This document shows, in pieces, positions 1-6,347 of a DNA stretch of 21,034 nt. The DNA comes from a virus, in IMG/VR virus record IMGVR_UViG_3300005917_000540, positions 1 to 21,034 of that record. One strand, written 5' to 3'. The position numbers and the translations under genes were made by a program. Under the pieces are notes generated by a model, which was given only the letters and a program-made list of their open reading frames with translations, was not told the origin of the DNA and made no database searches. The first letter of the stretch is position 1; each line of letters opens with the position of its first letter.

Positions 1-2
1 AG

Positions 3-494
3 CGATTGAAACATGAACAAAGAAAGCTTGGCCGGAAAAAGAAAAACAAAAAAGGAGAGTCTGCTAAAAACAGGGCTAGGCAGGTATTGAAAATTCAGAA
101 AATATATAAAAGAATAGCCAATATTCGAACAGATTATTTAAAGAAAATTGTTAGCGAGATAGTGAAATCCAATCCATCTTTCATAACAATAGAAAATCTG
201 AATATCAAGGGTATGATGAAAAATCGACATCTATCCGCAGCTATATCCGAACAGAAATTGTCTGAGATTAAAACGTGGTTAATCTGGAAGTGTAGACAGT
301 ATGGAATAGAGCTGAGACAGGTGAATAGGTTTTATCCTTCTTCAAAAATATGTAGCCGGTGCGGAAGTATTAAAAGCGATCTGAAACTATCAGACAGGGT
401 GTATCACTGTAGTGATTGCGGATTTGTTTGCGACAGAGACATAAATGCCGGCACAAATTTGAAGAACGCCCAAGAATATAGGATAGCGGCATGA
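3..494 (+). CDS. tnpB: TnpB-family RNA-guided nuclease (IS200/IS605 OrfB), 5'-truncated by window edge
   Basis: The reading frame is open to the left edge, so only the C-terminal ~164 residues are visible. Numbering from the TTG codon at base 6: a basic helical region, then the RuvC-II segment with the sequence TIENLNIKG (catalytic Glu63), then the typical NRFYPSSKICSRCG segment. A four-Cys zinc ribbon follows (C116, C119, C135, C138), and the RuvC-III motif DRDINAG carries Asp145. This order is diagnostic of TnpB/OrfB, the transposon-encoded ancestor of Cas12 nucleases. The first RuvC Asp would lie upstream of the window. All visible catalytic and zinc positions are intact, so it is not obviously decayed. 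No TnpA transposase is visible. It precedes a structured non-coding stretch, as expected for the element's right end. Family assignment is firm; activity is inferred. Confidence 0.93.
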   Translation, partial: RLKHEQRKLGRKKKNKKGESAKNRARQVLKIQKIYKRIANIRTDYLKKIVSEIVKSNPSFITIENLNIKGMMKNRHLSAAISEQKLSEIKTWLIWKCRQYGIELRQVNRFYPSSKICSRCGSIKSDLKLSDRVYHCSDCGFVCDRDINAGTNLKNAQEYRIAA

Positions 495-650
495 TAAATT
501 TAACAAAATACCGATGGCTAATCGGGAATCTAAGCCTGCGGACTGTTATATCAAACGAGATTAGGAGCTTTCTTGCGAAAGTTTTGAAATCGGACAGGAT
601 GAAGCAGGAAAACTCATTAATCTATAAGATAATTGTAGATTTTTGTTAGC
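495..650 (+). ncRNA. Putative right end / guide (omega) RNA region of the TnpB element
   Basis: The ~220 bases between the tnpB stop and the next gene hold no convincing ORF but several hairpins: CCGAT/ATCGG at 511-515/521-525 with a 5-base loop, AGCTTTC/GAAAGTT at 566-572/577-583 (one G-T pair), and AATCTA/TAGATT at 619-624/636-641 followed by a short T run. The phrases GGAATCTAAGCCTGCGGACTG-like (525 onward, not quoted fully) and GATGAAGCAGGAA (~599-611) resemble the 3' ends of IS605-type elements. In known TnpB systems the guide RNA is transcribed from this position. Exact RNA ends and the element boundary cannot be fixed by eye. Confidence 0.4.
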
Positions 651-655
651 AGATA

Positions 656-664
656 TGATATAAT
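656..664 (+). promoter_or_regulatory. Extended -10 promoter candidate
   Basis: TGATATAAT gives a TGn extension followed by a perfect TATAAT (659-664), about 50 bases upstream of the ATG at 715. A -35 match is weak (TTGTAG at 633-638, spacing 20), which is tolerated in extended -10 promoters. It is placed to start transcription of the accessory gene run. Confidence 0.4.
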
Positions 665-714
665 TCTACATAAGAAAACTCGCAAAAAATTAGAAAAAAT
701 GTTAGGAGTGTGAG

Positions 715-912
715 ATGACTAAATTAAAAAGAATAAAATATTTAAGACTCACGAAGTCACACCTACAGGAAATAGACAGAACGTTAGATAAATTAGATAA
801 AGTTGATATATATGGAGATCTTGTGCAGAATTTCGAAGATGACTGCAGGATAAGGGAGACCGCGCGATTAATTAATTTGATTGATACCGATCTCGAGAGG
901 ACAAGGCAATGA
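715..912 (+). CDS. Small charged hypothetical protein (65 aa)
   Basis: AGGAG at 704-708 is well spaced from ATG 715. The product is basic at the N terminus and otherwise a charged, probably helical protein rich in Lys, Arg, Asp and Leu, with no Cys and no membrane segment. No family recognised. Its stop overlaps the next start (ATGA at 909-912), which suggests translational coupling. It is the first gene after the promoter-like sequence at 656-664. Confidence 0.6.
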   Translation: MTKLKRIKYLRLTKSHLQEIDRTLDKLDKVDIYGDLVQNFEDDCRIRETARLINLIDTDLERTRQ

Positions 913-1055
913 GAATTGAATTTATTTGTCCGCGATGTGGACATTGGTGGACCAAGAATATTCCGGAAAAATACATATCCGATCCGTCTTCCTGTCCTAT
1001 TTGCGGCAAGCTTATAGTCGGCAGGGATGAGTCGTCCAGAATTAAAAAGAATTAA
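909..1055 (+). CDS. Zinc-ribbon miniprotein (48 aa)
   Basis: Starts in an ATGA overlap with the preceding gene and encodes 48 residues. The sequence begins MRIEFICPRCGHWW and has a second knuckle, SCPICGK, about 19 residues on. The CPxCG...CPxCG arrangement (C7, C10, C29, C32) is a textbook zinc ribbon with no other domain. Such miniproteins are common in phage accessory regions, but their partners are usually unknown. No specific function is assigned. The overlap and the clean Cys pairs support it as a real gene despite its size. Confidence 0.65.
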   Translation: MRIEFICPRCGHWWTKNIPEKYISDPSSCPICGKLIVGRDESSRIKKN

Positions 1056-1063
1056 GGATTAAG

Positions 1064-1222
1064 ATGAAACTTTTAACCGATGAAGAGATAGAAGAAATTA
1101 TCTGGGATGGATTTTGCACAATCCCAGTAAGCGAGCACGCTCAGATAGAGCGAGAGTGGCTGATTTCTCTTGTTGCTGAGATTAAAGAACGGAGGAGAAA
1201 TGATTGCGAAAAAGAAAGGTAA
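1064..1222 (+). CDS. Small acidic hypothetical protein (52 aa)
   Basis: AAGGA (1054-1058) precedes ATG 1064 at about 5 bases. The product starts MKLLTDEEIEEII, an acidic amphipathic helix, and ends in a charged Arg/Lys/Glu-rich helix. No family recognised. It overlaps the next gene by 23 bases in another frame; both carry ribosome-binding sites, so an overlapping pair is plausible. Confidence 0.45.
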   Translation: MKLLTDEEIEEIIWDGFCTIPVSEHAQIEREWLISLVAEIKERRRNDCEKER

Positions 1223-1430
1223 ACAAATGGATACGAAAAAGAAAAGATGGAAATATCCATCCGAACTTGAGACTTATTCCAATAGTCACCCAGTATTTGA
1301 TAAACCAGGAAATGATCCGACATATTCAGAAAGACTGGCTTATGGATTTGGGCTGACTGATACGCGCGATGATAATGATGATGATGAGCCATTGTTGGCG
1401 TTTTGTAATGGCTTAGAAATAAGAAGATAA
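1200..1430 (+). CDS. Hypothetical basic-to-acidic protein (76 aa)
   Basis: The chosen start, ATG 1200, follows GGAGGAG at 1191-1197, though the spacing is short. A later ATG at 1227, preceded by AAAGG, is an alternative. The N terminus is very Lys-rich (IAKKKGKQMDTKKKR), the middle has aromatic and Pro residues, and there is an acidic DDNDDDE patch near the C terminus. It has no membrane segment and no recognised domain. Confidence 0.5.
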   Translation: MIAKKKGKQMDTKKKRWKYPSELETYSNSHPVFDKPGNDPTYSERLAYGFGLTDTRDDNDDDEPLLAFCNGLEIRR

Positions 1431-1444
1431 AAAAGGAGAATTAA

Positions 1445-1699
1445 ATGCCTTGCGAAAGAATTGGAACAGCAATTATCCGTAGTCCTTATAGACGTAAATT
1501 TCATTGGTTTTTTAGGACGTATTATGTAGAAGAGGGCGGATGGGGACGTGGTATTTGTAATGCGAATGGGGACGGCTTATTTCCAGAGGATTATAAGTAT
1601 ATTGATCCATTGAAATATTTGTATTTTATTAAACAGTTAAATAAAGGCGTTAAAAAAAGGAGAACTAAATGCTTTTTACAAGAAAAGAATTACAATTGA
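1445..1699 (+). CDS. Hypothetical aromatic-rich protein (84 aa)
   Basis: AAAAAGGAG ends 7 bases before ATG 1445. The product begins MPCERIGTAII and is rich in Tyr, Phe, Trp and Gly. It is basic at the C terminus (KKRRTK). No known fold is recognised. The last 31 bases overlap the next gene, whose ribosome-binding site lies inside this coding sequence. Confidence 0.6.
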   Translation: MPCERIGTAIIRSPYRRKFHWFFRTYYVEEGGWGRGICNANGDGLFPEDYKYIDPLKYLYFIKQLNKGVKKRRTKCFLQEKNYN

Positions 1700-1860
1700 T
1701 TAGGAGCAAGGCGGAGATGAATGCTGGTGTAAGCTGGGGTATTGACTCATCATGGGTTCGTGCCTATCAGGCACTGGCTTTTGCAGCAGATCATTTAGAT
1801 GCGATGATAGCAAGATCTAGTGAGAGCGAAATACCTATAGCGGGAGAAAAGGAGAGCTAA
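1669..1860 (+). CDS. Small hypothetical protein (63 aa)
   Basis: AAAGGAG lies 6 bases before ATG 1669, inside the end of the preceding gene. The product is a mostly helical 63-residue chain with an Ala-rich middle (RAYQALAFAADHLDAMIA). No family recognised. The next gene's ATG follows its stop immediately (TAA then ATG at 1861) and uses the GGAGAG within its last codons. Confidence 0.6.
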   Translation: MLFTRKELQLIRSKAEMNAGVSWGIDSSWVRAYQALAFAADHLDAMIARSSESEIPIAGEKES

Positions 1861-2400
1861 ATGCCTATAAATTGGGGAGCTTTTAAATCAGAATTAACAA
1901 ACTATTTTGCCGGGAAGGGTGCTGCGAATGAGGCGGCCGCAGCGCAGAAAATAGCAAACCTGTATGATGCCGCCGCAAAAACGGCAAAGGTAATTTTAAC
2001 ACAATGCCAGCTAATAGATAATGGAAACAAGGGCAGGTTTTATCCGGTTATTTTACAGGGATTTATTAGTGCAAAATCAATTTCGCAGGGAAGCGCCGCA
2101 TCGGCTATCAGTGCTGCATGGAATAATGCCATCATAGCATATTGGACGGGGGCTATAATAGCAAGTAATTATTCCGGGTTGCCTCCCGGGCTATCTACTC
2201 TCGGTCCGCCCATAGTAGTTACTTCGCCGGGCGTGTGTAATTTCATTATGCCTTCCGGAGGGGTGCCGCCGAGCGCTATGCCGAATGCGATGACAAAAGC
2301 ATTCAAGGCGCATTTACTGACGATAGAAGGAACTTATGCTGCCAAGACAACTTCATCGCCGCCAGCACCAATTCCTATTCCGTGGACAGGGATGAGTTGA
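1861..2400 (+). CDS. Ala/Gly/Pro-rich hypothetical protein, possible virion component (179 aa)
   Basis: Starts directly at the preceding stop with GGAGAG as ribosome-binding site. It has an Ala-rich helical N-terminal half (GAANEAAAAQKIANLYDAAA), a mildly hydrophobic middle (NNAIIAYWTGAIIAS), and a Gly/Pro/Ser-rich C-terminal half with repeated PPG and GVPP elements, ending in a Pro-rich tail. Its base composition is visibly more G+C-rich than its neighbours, which suggests a different origin or strong constraint. The pattern resembles small phage virion or assembly proteins, but I cannot name a family. It has no signal peptide. It is the longest product among the small accessory genes here. 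Confidence 0.7.
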   Translation: MPINWGAFKSELTNYFAGKGAANEAAAAQKIANLYDAAAKTAKVILTQCQLIDNGNKGRFYPVILQGFISAKSISQGSAASAISAAWNNAIIAYWTGAIIASNYSGLPPGLSTLGPPIVVTSPGVCNFIMPSGGVPPSAMPNAMTKAFKAHLLTIEGTYAAKTTSSPPAPIPIPWTGMS

Positions 2401-2702
2401 TGATAAAAATAATTTTAAAAGATTACTTTTGTCCTCTCTGTGGAAAGCCATATACGAAAGAGGATTGTTATGGCGTACTTTATGGAATACCACATTGGTT
2501 TTGCCTAAATTGCAGTAGTAAAAGTGGTGTAGAACGGCTAAAAAAATGTCTTGAAAAAGGAATTCCCGAAAACATGAGAAGAGGAAATGATGGGTGGGCA
2601 AAAAAGGATGAATATGAAATAGTGGAAACGTTACCTGAATTAATTGAAGTAGTTAAAAAGGAGAAAAAAACAAATGAAAAAATTTATGGTGGATGGGGAT
2701 AA
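2400..2702 (+). CDS. Zinc-ribbon hypothetical protein (100 aa)
   Basis: Starts at the ATG in a TGATG overlap with the previous stop. An in-frame GTG at 2382 would add six residues. CPLCGKPY near residue 11 and FCLNCSS near residue 35 form a CxxC...CxxC zinc site. The C-terminal half is charged and Lys/Glu-rich. It overlaps the next gene by 29 bases. No specific function can be assigned. It is one of several small zinc-binding proteins in this run. Confidence 0.65.
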   Translation: MIKIILKDYFCPLCGKPYTKEDCYGVLYGIPHWFCLNCSSKSGVERLKKCLEKGIPENMRRGNDGWAKKDEYEIVETLPELIEVVKKEKKTNEKIYGGWG

Positions 2703-2922
2703 AATTGAATGGAATTTATTGAGAAAAAGAAAACGCAGGCTTTCGGAGATTACTGATTACATTAAAGTGAAGCACTTAAATAATCAATCTAAAGAAAGTA
2801 AAAAAGCAAACGAGACTATTGAATATTTAAGGGGCACTTTACATTTAATAGATTTTATTCAAGATGGTGCCGCAGAAAGCGGAATGTGGACAGAAAAAGA
2901 AATATTTGGGGAATTGGAATAA
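2674..2922 (+). CDS. Hypothetical charged helical protein (82 aa)
   Basis: AAAAGGAG precedes ATG 2674 within the end of the previous gene. The product has a basic segment (LRKRKRRLSEI) and a Lys/Glu-rich helical middle, likely coiled. The C terminus is acidic. No Cys or membrane segment. No family recognised. Confidence 0.6.
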   Translation: MKKFMVDGDKIEWNLLRKRKRRLSEITDYIKVKHLNNQSKESKKANETIEYLRGTLHLIDFIQDGAAESGMWTEKEIFGELE

Positions 2923-2969
2923 AGAATAATGGGAATGCTTTTAAAATAAAAAGATGGAGATAACATGAA

Positions 2970-3191
2970 ATGTCAAAAAATAAAAGAAAAATACTTAAAT
3001 GTCAGAGGAAAAAATCTTATGTGTCATTCGCAGAAGCTGAGCGATCTCGAATGCAGCACCCTGAAAAAGGATGTTGGTTGATGAGTTATCATTGCGGGGT
3101 ATGTGGCAAATGGCATTTAGCAAAAAAACACAAACACGTAACTAATGCTATAACAAAGCTTCTAAGAGGAACACTTTTTAAGGAAGGGTAG
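2970..3191 (+). CDS. Zinc-ribbon-like miniprotein (73 aa)
   Basis: GGAG at 2956-2959 precedes ATG 2970. The product starts with a Lys/Arg-rich stretch and contains a Cys at residue 11, then YHCGVCGKWHLAKKHKH. The knuckle YxCxxCGxWHL is common in small phage zinc proteins, with the two Cys and nearby His residues likely binding zinc. A competing ATG at 2965 in another frame gives only 38 residues; the 73-residue frame is preferred because it holds the zinc knuckle. Confidence 0.65.
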   Translation: MSKNKRKILKCQRKKSYVSFAEAERSRMQHPEKGCWLMSYHCGVCGKWHLAKKHKHVTNAITKLLRGTLFKEG

Positions 3192-3195
3192 GGGA

Positions 3196-3426
3196 ATGGT
3201 AAAAGGTTCGGAATTAAATATAGATTTACACATCAAAGTAGGGGAGTATGAAGAGATATTGACACCAAGGTGTCGTCTGTGTGGAGATTCATATGAGATT
3301 CTGAACCATTATCCTCGTCCTGATTGGCAATATTTATATTGCTGCGAAGAGTGCAGGGATGCGGATAAGACTATACTTGAATTTGAAAAATTAAATAAAA
3401 TAATTTCAATTAGCTTGACAAAATAA
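3196..3426 (+). CDS. Small Cys-rich zinc-binding protein (76 aa)
   Basis: A purine-rich AAGGAAGGG element and GGGG lie just before ATG 3196. CRLCG near residue 26 and CCEEC near residue 49 form the zinc site, with a conserved-looking HYPRPDWQYLY segment between them. This resembles HNH-less zinc knuckles found alone in phage genomes; no His-Asn-His catalytic motif is visible. Function not assigned. A TTGACA promoter-like element overlaps its last codons. Confidence 0.65.
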   Translation: MVKGSELNIDLHIKVGEYEEILTPRCRLCGDSYEILNHYPRPDWQYLYCCEECRDADKTILEFEKLNKIISISLTK

Positions 3427-3444
3427 AGCAAGGTGTTCTTATTA
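3415..3444 (+). promoter_or_regulatory. Sigma70-like promoter candidate
   Basis: TTGACA at 3415-3420, then TTATTA at 3439-3444 with an 18-base spacer. It is too close to the ATG at 3450 to serve it with a leader, so it would mainly serve 3710 onward. The -35 is perfect and the -10 is weak. Confidence 0.3.
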
Positions 3445-3449
3445 AAACC

Positions 3450-3713
3450 ATGGAATGGGATTATAGGGTTGTTAGATTTCCGAACAAATATCTAAAAAAA
3501 ATAGTTCCGTCGTGCAATGATTTCTATTATCATATAATGGAAATCCTTTATGACGACGATGGTTCTATTGGGTCGATGATTTCTCATGATGATTTGATTT
3601 TTCCGAATAAACATGATTTATTAACGGAGGTAGAAATGATATCGCTCGCTTTAAGGAAGCCGATAATAGATAAGGATGGAAACATAGTTGGTTCACCAAT
3701 AGTGATTAAATGA
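3450..3713 (+). CDS. Hypothetical protein (87 aa)
   Basis: The product begins MEWDYRVVRFPNKY, a start seen in small phage proteins of unknown function. It continues with an Asp-rich ILYDDDGSIGS element and ends in a mixed beta-like segment (IIDKDGNIVGSPIVI). The ribosome-binding site is weak: only AAGG about 17 bases upstream. It overlaps the next gene by ATGA. No function assigned. Confidence 0.6.
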   Translation: MEWDYRVVRFPNKYLKKIVPSCNDFYYHIMEILYDDDGSIGSMISHDDLIFPNKHDLLTEVEMISLALRKPIIDKDGNIVGSPIVIK

Positions 3714-4186
3714 ATAAATTTTACGAAAAGAAACGTAATTATCCTGGAGAGACTCAATTTGCTAAAGAGTTAGAAAGGGAAGCTCCTATACATGGATGTA
3801 AACTTATAGATATACCAGATGTTGTTGTCACTGCAGAAAAGTTGGATCAATTCGAAGAAACAGGAAAATTTAATGAGAGAAGAAGACCTTTCGATAAACT
3901 ATTGGTATCTTTATCCGGGAATTATTGTATAGAACTGAAATATGAAAACAGACCGCTAAAGCCATATCAGAGAAAGACTCAAATTAAAATAAATAAAATT
4001 AACCGAAGTTATTTTGTTGTCAGAAAGAAGGTTAAGATAGACAAGGTATCCAGGAAGGTTATTCCGCGATATTCAATAGAACAAATAATAAATGGCCAGA
4101 AAATAATCTACAGATTTGATTATATGAAAGAAATATTCGGGTTCTTTAATAGTCTTAGAATTTTTATCGATGTGAATGTTAAATAG
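3710..4186 (+). CDS. Putative PD-(D/E)xK superfamily nuclease (VRR-NUC / Holliday-resolvase-like), 158 aa
   Basis: Starts in an ATGA overlap. The residue pattern fits the PD-(D/E)xK core: a helix with Glu14 and Glu20 (ETQFAKELERE), then RRPFDKLLVS with Asp62 at the start of a strand, then NYCIELKYE with Glu75-Leu-Lys77 as the E-x-K motif. Gln87 follows in the next helix (PYQRKTQIKI), and a strand SYFVVRK comes after it. This order (E, D, ExK, Q) is shared by VRR-NUC and RecU-like resolvases. In phages such enzymes resolve branched DNA before packaging. The C-terminal 50 residues are not recognised. I am moderately sure of the superfamily and unsure of the subfamily. Confidence 0.55.
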   Translation: MNKFYEKKRNYPGETQFAKELEREAPIHGCKLIDIPDVVVTAEKLDQFEETGKFNERRRPFDKLLVSLSGNYCIELKYENRPLKPYQRKTQIKINKINRSYFVVRKKVKIDKVSRKVIPRYSIEQIINGQKIIYRFDYMKEIFGFFNSLRIFIDVNVK

Positions 4187-4193
4187 AAATAGC

Positions 4194-4237
4194 TTGACAA
4201 GAAATCTATTTGACTTCACATATTCAACAGATAAATT
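4194..4237 (+). promoter_or_regulatory. Promoter region before the first tag-bearing gene
   Basis: The ~97-base gap after the nuclease gene has TTGACA (4194-4199) and, 16 bases later, TTGACT (4210-4215). The second pairs with TAAATT at 4232-4237 (16-base spacer). An A/T-rich leader and GGGAGGAG just before ATG 4284 follow. It probably starts a late transcript. Confidence 0.4.
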
Positions 4238-4283
4238 TTTTTTAGCTATCAGCCAAAAAAAAATAGGGAGGAGCAAGGCATAA

Positions 4284-4793
4284 ATGGATTATTTACGCAT
4301 CTATGTAAAAGAAGCAGACGTGGACAGGCTTAATAAGAAAATTAAATTGGCTTGTCCCCTTATTATAAAAGAAGCAATGTCAGATAACTCTAAAAGAAAT
4401 TGGGGGACAGCAGGAGGAGTAGCTCTTGGAGCAGGAGCAGTCGGCGGAGGGTTACATTTAAAAAAACTTAAAAAACTAAAAAACATAAAGAGATTTGAAG
4501 CATTGAAAAAGCCCACAGTCAGCGCAAAGGGTTCACATTTCGCTCCAAGGCTTAGACAAACCCCTCTCATTAGACCAAAACCTTCCGTCAAGTTTCGTGA
4601 AGCAGGGAGCGTTAAGGTTAAGATGCATTCCTCTGGTCTTCCCATAAGCTGGAAGGATAAACCCGGGAAGGTCATCAAGAATGTTGTCAAGAAGACCAAG
4701 AAGGGATTGTTCAATAAAGCGCTTACGGGGCTATGGGTAGGCGACTCTGTGTTAGATACACTGAAATACAGTCCGAAAGGATTACCGTTTTAA
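4284..4793 (+). CDS. Tag-bearing basic protein with Gly-rich hydrophobic segment; predicted capsid-internal (169 aa)
   Basis: GGGAGGAG precedes ATG 4284. Residues 22-31 (LACPLIIKEA) are a variant of the decapeptide tag, with a predicted cut after Glu30; a similar YVKEA lies at 7-11. A Gly/Ala-rich hydrophobic segment follows (GTAGGVALGAGAVGGG, residues ~41-56), resembling a glycine-zipper membrane helix. After that comes a very basic tail, rich in Lys/Pro and with repeated KKLKKLKN- and VKKTKKG-type elements. Basic composition suits DNA or capsid-interior contact. If cut at the tag the mature chain would be about 139 residues. No enzymatic domain is seen. The cargo role is inferred from the tag and the neighbouring tag genes. 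Confidence 0.7.
   Translation: MDYLRIYVKEADVDRLNKKIKLACPLIIKEAMSDNSKRNWGTAGGVALGAGAVGGGLHLKKLKKLKNIKRFEALKKPTVSAKGSHFAPRLRQTPLIRPKPSVKFREAGSVKVKMHSSGLPISWKDKPGKVIKNVVKKTKKGLFNKALTGLWVGDSVLDTLKYSPKGLPF
4347..4376 (+). other. Decapeptide tag copy, divergent (LACPLIIKEA)
   Basis: Residues 22-31 of the 169-residue protein. It keeps Cys, Pro, Ile-Ile-Lys-Glu-Ala but has Leu-Ala instead of Met-Lys, and is preceded by 21 residues. The TTG codon could act as a start but has no close ribosome-binding site, so I read it as an internal processing site. Confidence 0.6.
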
Positions 4794-4811
4794 AATAAAA
4801 AGGAGAAAAAT

Positions 4812-4997
4812 ATGACAAAAATGAGATTAGGCAAGAATGCTTATGCTGAAATAGTTGAATATCAAGGAGGATATATTGTTGATGTATATAGCGTCAATGA
4901 TGGACGCAAAAGTAAAGCATCTAATTACGTTTACAGAAATAGTTTAAATCGAGCAAAAAGAGTTTCCCGACAGTGTTTTAAAGAATTATTTAAATAA
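4812..4997 (+). CDS. Small basic hypothetical protein (61 aa)
   Basis: AAAAAGGAG precedes ATG 4812. The product (MTKMRLGKNAYAEIVEYQGG...) has a beta-like N-terminal half ending in YIVDVYSV and a basic helical C-terminal half. It lacks the decapeptide tag, unlike both neighbours. No family recognised. Confidence 0.6.
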   Translation: MTKMRLGKNAYAEIVEYQGGYIVDVYSVNDGRKSKASNYVYRNSLNRAKRVSRQCFKELFK

Positions 4998-5006
4998 AGA
5001 GCAATC

Positions 5007-6347
5007 ATGAAATGTCCAGGAATGATTAAAGAAGCGTTCCCTAAGATGATATTACCAATAGTTGCCGGCGTCGGAGTATTAGGATATATTGGCGCAAGGA
5101 AATTAACCGAGCCAGACAGAGAAAAATTAAAGGAAGAAGTTAAAAAAGAGCTCAGCAATATTCCATTAATTAACCCGAAACATTCAACGGTAAAAGTAAA
5201 GCCCGGGATATTTAATCCCACAACTAAGAAGGTTGAAATTGACCTAAGGGTTAAACCGAGCGAATCCGTATTAAGTAAATCCAAGTCGATGTTTGGACAA
5301 GGCACGGCCGATTTTCATATTCCTGGAAGATTATTAAATAAAAAAATTGAGATTGATTCAATTTATTTAAAAGACAAATACAAACGGAAGGGAATTGGTA
5401 AGAGTTTTTTAGATTTGATAGACAATATAGCGAGAAAGAGAAATATTCCAAATGTATCGGTAATTGCTGATGATGAAGGCAGGTATTTTTGGTCGAGAGT
5501 AAAAGGAATGGAGGCAACTAAACAAGACATGGGGAATTTAAAGCAAAATTATAAGATATGGTGCCAAAAGAATAATAAAAAATCGGCTGAAAAAATAACT
5601 TCTATTAAAGATTTTCCTAAAGAGTTTTTATTGAGTGATGATGCTACTGACGGTGCTATTTGGGGTTTCGTCAGTATGAATAAAAAAATCGAAAAGACTG
5701 CCCAATTAAAATGCCCAGGAATGATTAAGGAAGCGATGAATAGCAGGGATCCGGTAAGTCTTAAGGATAGTTTTATAGCCGGCATAGATCCAACTGGATC
5801 AAAAACTTTTCGCTTATCACAAAAAGCAACGAGACACAAAAAACATAGAGCCGTGGGATTAGCTGGCGGATTGATCGGAGGAACAGTTTTGATTCCTTCT
5901 ACAGTAAGTGGAATTATTGGAGGAATTAAAGGTTTCGCAAAAGGACGAGGAGCCGTAGGGAGAATGATAGGCGGATTGAAAGGTTTTGGAAAAGGAGCAA
6001 TACTTCCCTACTCCACGTTACATCATGGAATAAAGGGAACAAGAGCTCTCGGAAAAGCAAGAAAAACCGGATTATTGTCAAGAAAAGGATCGTCTCACAT
6101 TGAAAAAGCATTAGGATTGGAAGCGGGCGGAAAACTGATTAAAAGTAAGTCATTCAGAAACATGTTACCTCAATTGCGCGGCACAAAAGGAATGACAGAA
6201 GCCCATAGATTAGTTAAGGATAAAACCATTAACGCCGCATCGGCATTAGGAGCATCGGCATTGCTGGGAGGGTCTTCTTCTATCTTGCAATATAATCTTG
6301 GCAAAAGAGTAGGGGATGAAAGAAGAAGAGGTTGGGCAAAATCATGA
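5007..6347 (+). CDS. Two-tag composite protein: tag, membrane helix, GNAT-like acetyltransferase, second tag, Gly-rich membrane segments (446 aa)
   Basis: Residues 1-10 are MKCPGMIKEA. A hydrophobic segment follows (~14-30, ILPIVAGVGVLGYIGA), then a charged linker. A domain at ~110-170 looks like a GNAT N-acetyltransferase: a strand IDSIYL, then YKRKGIGKSFLD (125-136) matching the acetyl-CoA-binding motif A (R-x-G-x-G), then VSVIADDEGRYFWSRVKGME. Residues 234-243 repeat the tag as LKCPGMIKEA. The second half has Gly-rich hydrophobic segments (~283-310 and ~314-333) and a third near 408-425. Cuts after both tags would release an ~233-residue GNAT protein and a ~204-residue basic membrane-active protein. 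The ribosome-binding site is weak (AAAGAG). GNAT substrates cannot be predicted. The processing is inferred. Confidence 0.75.
   Translation: MKCPGMIKEAFPKMILPIVAGVGVLGYIGARKLTEPDREKLKEEVKKELSNIPLINPKHSTVKVKPGIFNPTTKKVEIDLRVKPSESVLSKSKSMFGQGTADFHIPGRLLNKKIEIDSIYLKDKYKRKGIGKSFLDLIDNIARKRNIPNVSVIADDEGRYFWSRVKGMEATKQDMGNLKQNYKIWCQKNNKKSAEKITSIKDFPKEFLLSDDATDGAIWGFVSMNKKIEKTAQLKCPGMIKEAMNSRDPVSLKDSFIAGIDPTGSKTFRLSQKATRHKKHRAVGLAGGLIGGTVLIPSTVSGIIGGIKGFAKGRGAVGRMIGGLKGFGKGAILPYSTLHHGIKGTRALGKARKTGLLSRKGSSHIEKALGLEAGGKLIKSKSFRNMLPQLRGTKGMTEAHRLVKDKTINAASALGASALLGGSSSILQYNLGKRVGDERRRGWAKS
5706..5735 (+). other. Internal tag copy that cannot initiate (LKCPGMIKEA)
   Basis: Residues 234-243 of the 446-residue protein. 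Nine of ten residues equal the N-terminal tag of the same protein, but the first codon is TTA, which is not a start. The copy therefore functions, if at all, as a peptide inside a longer chain. Codons differ from the N-terminal copy (TGC for TGT, CCC for CCA, AAG for AAA). Confidence 0.85.

Noticed and set aside
2965-3081. ATGAAATGTC start encoding MKCQKIKEKY in another frame, resembling the tag
   Set aside because: It opens only 38 residues, lacks Pro and the IKE-Ala end, and overlaps the better zinc-ribbon frame starting at 2970. Likely coincidence of ATGAAATG.
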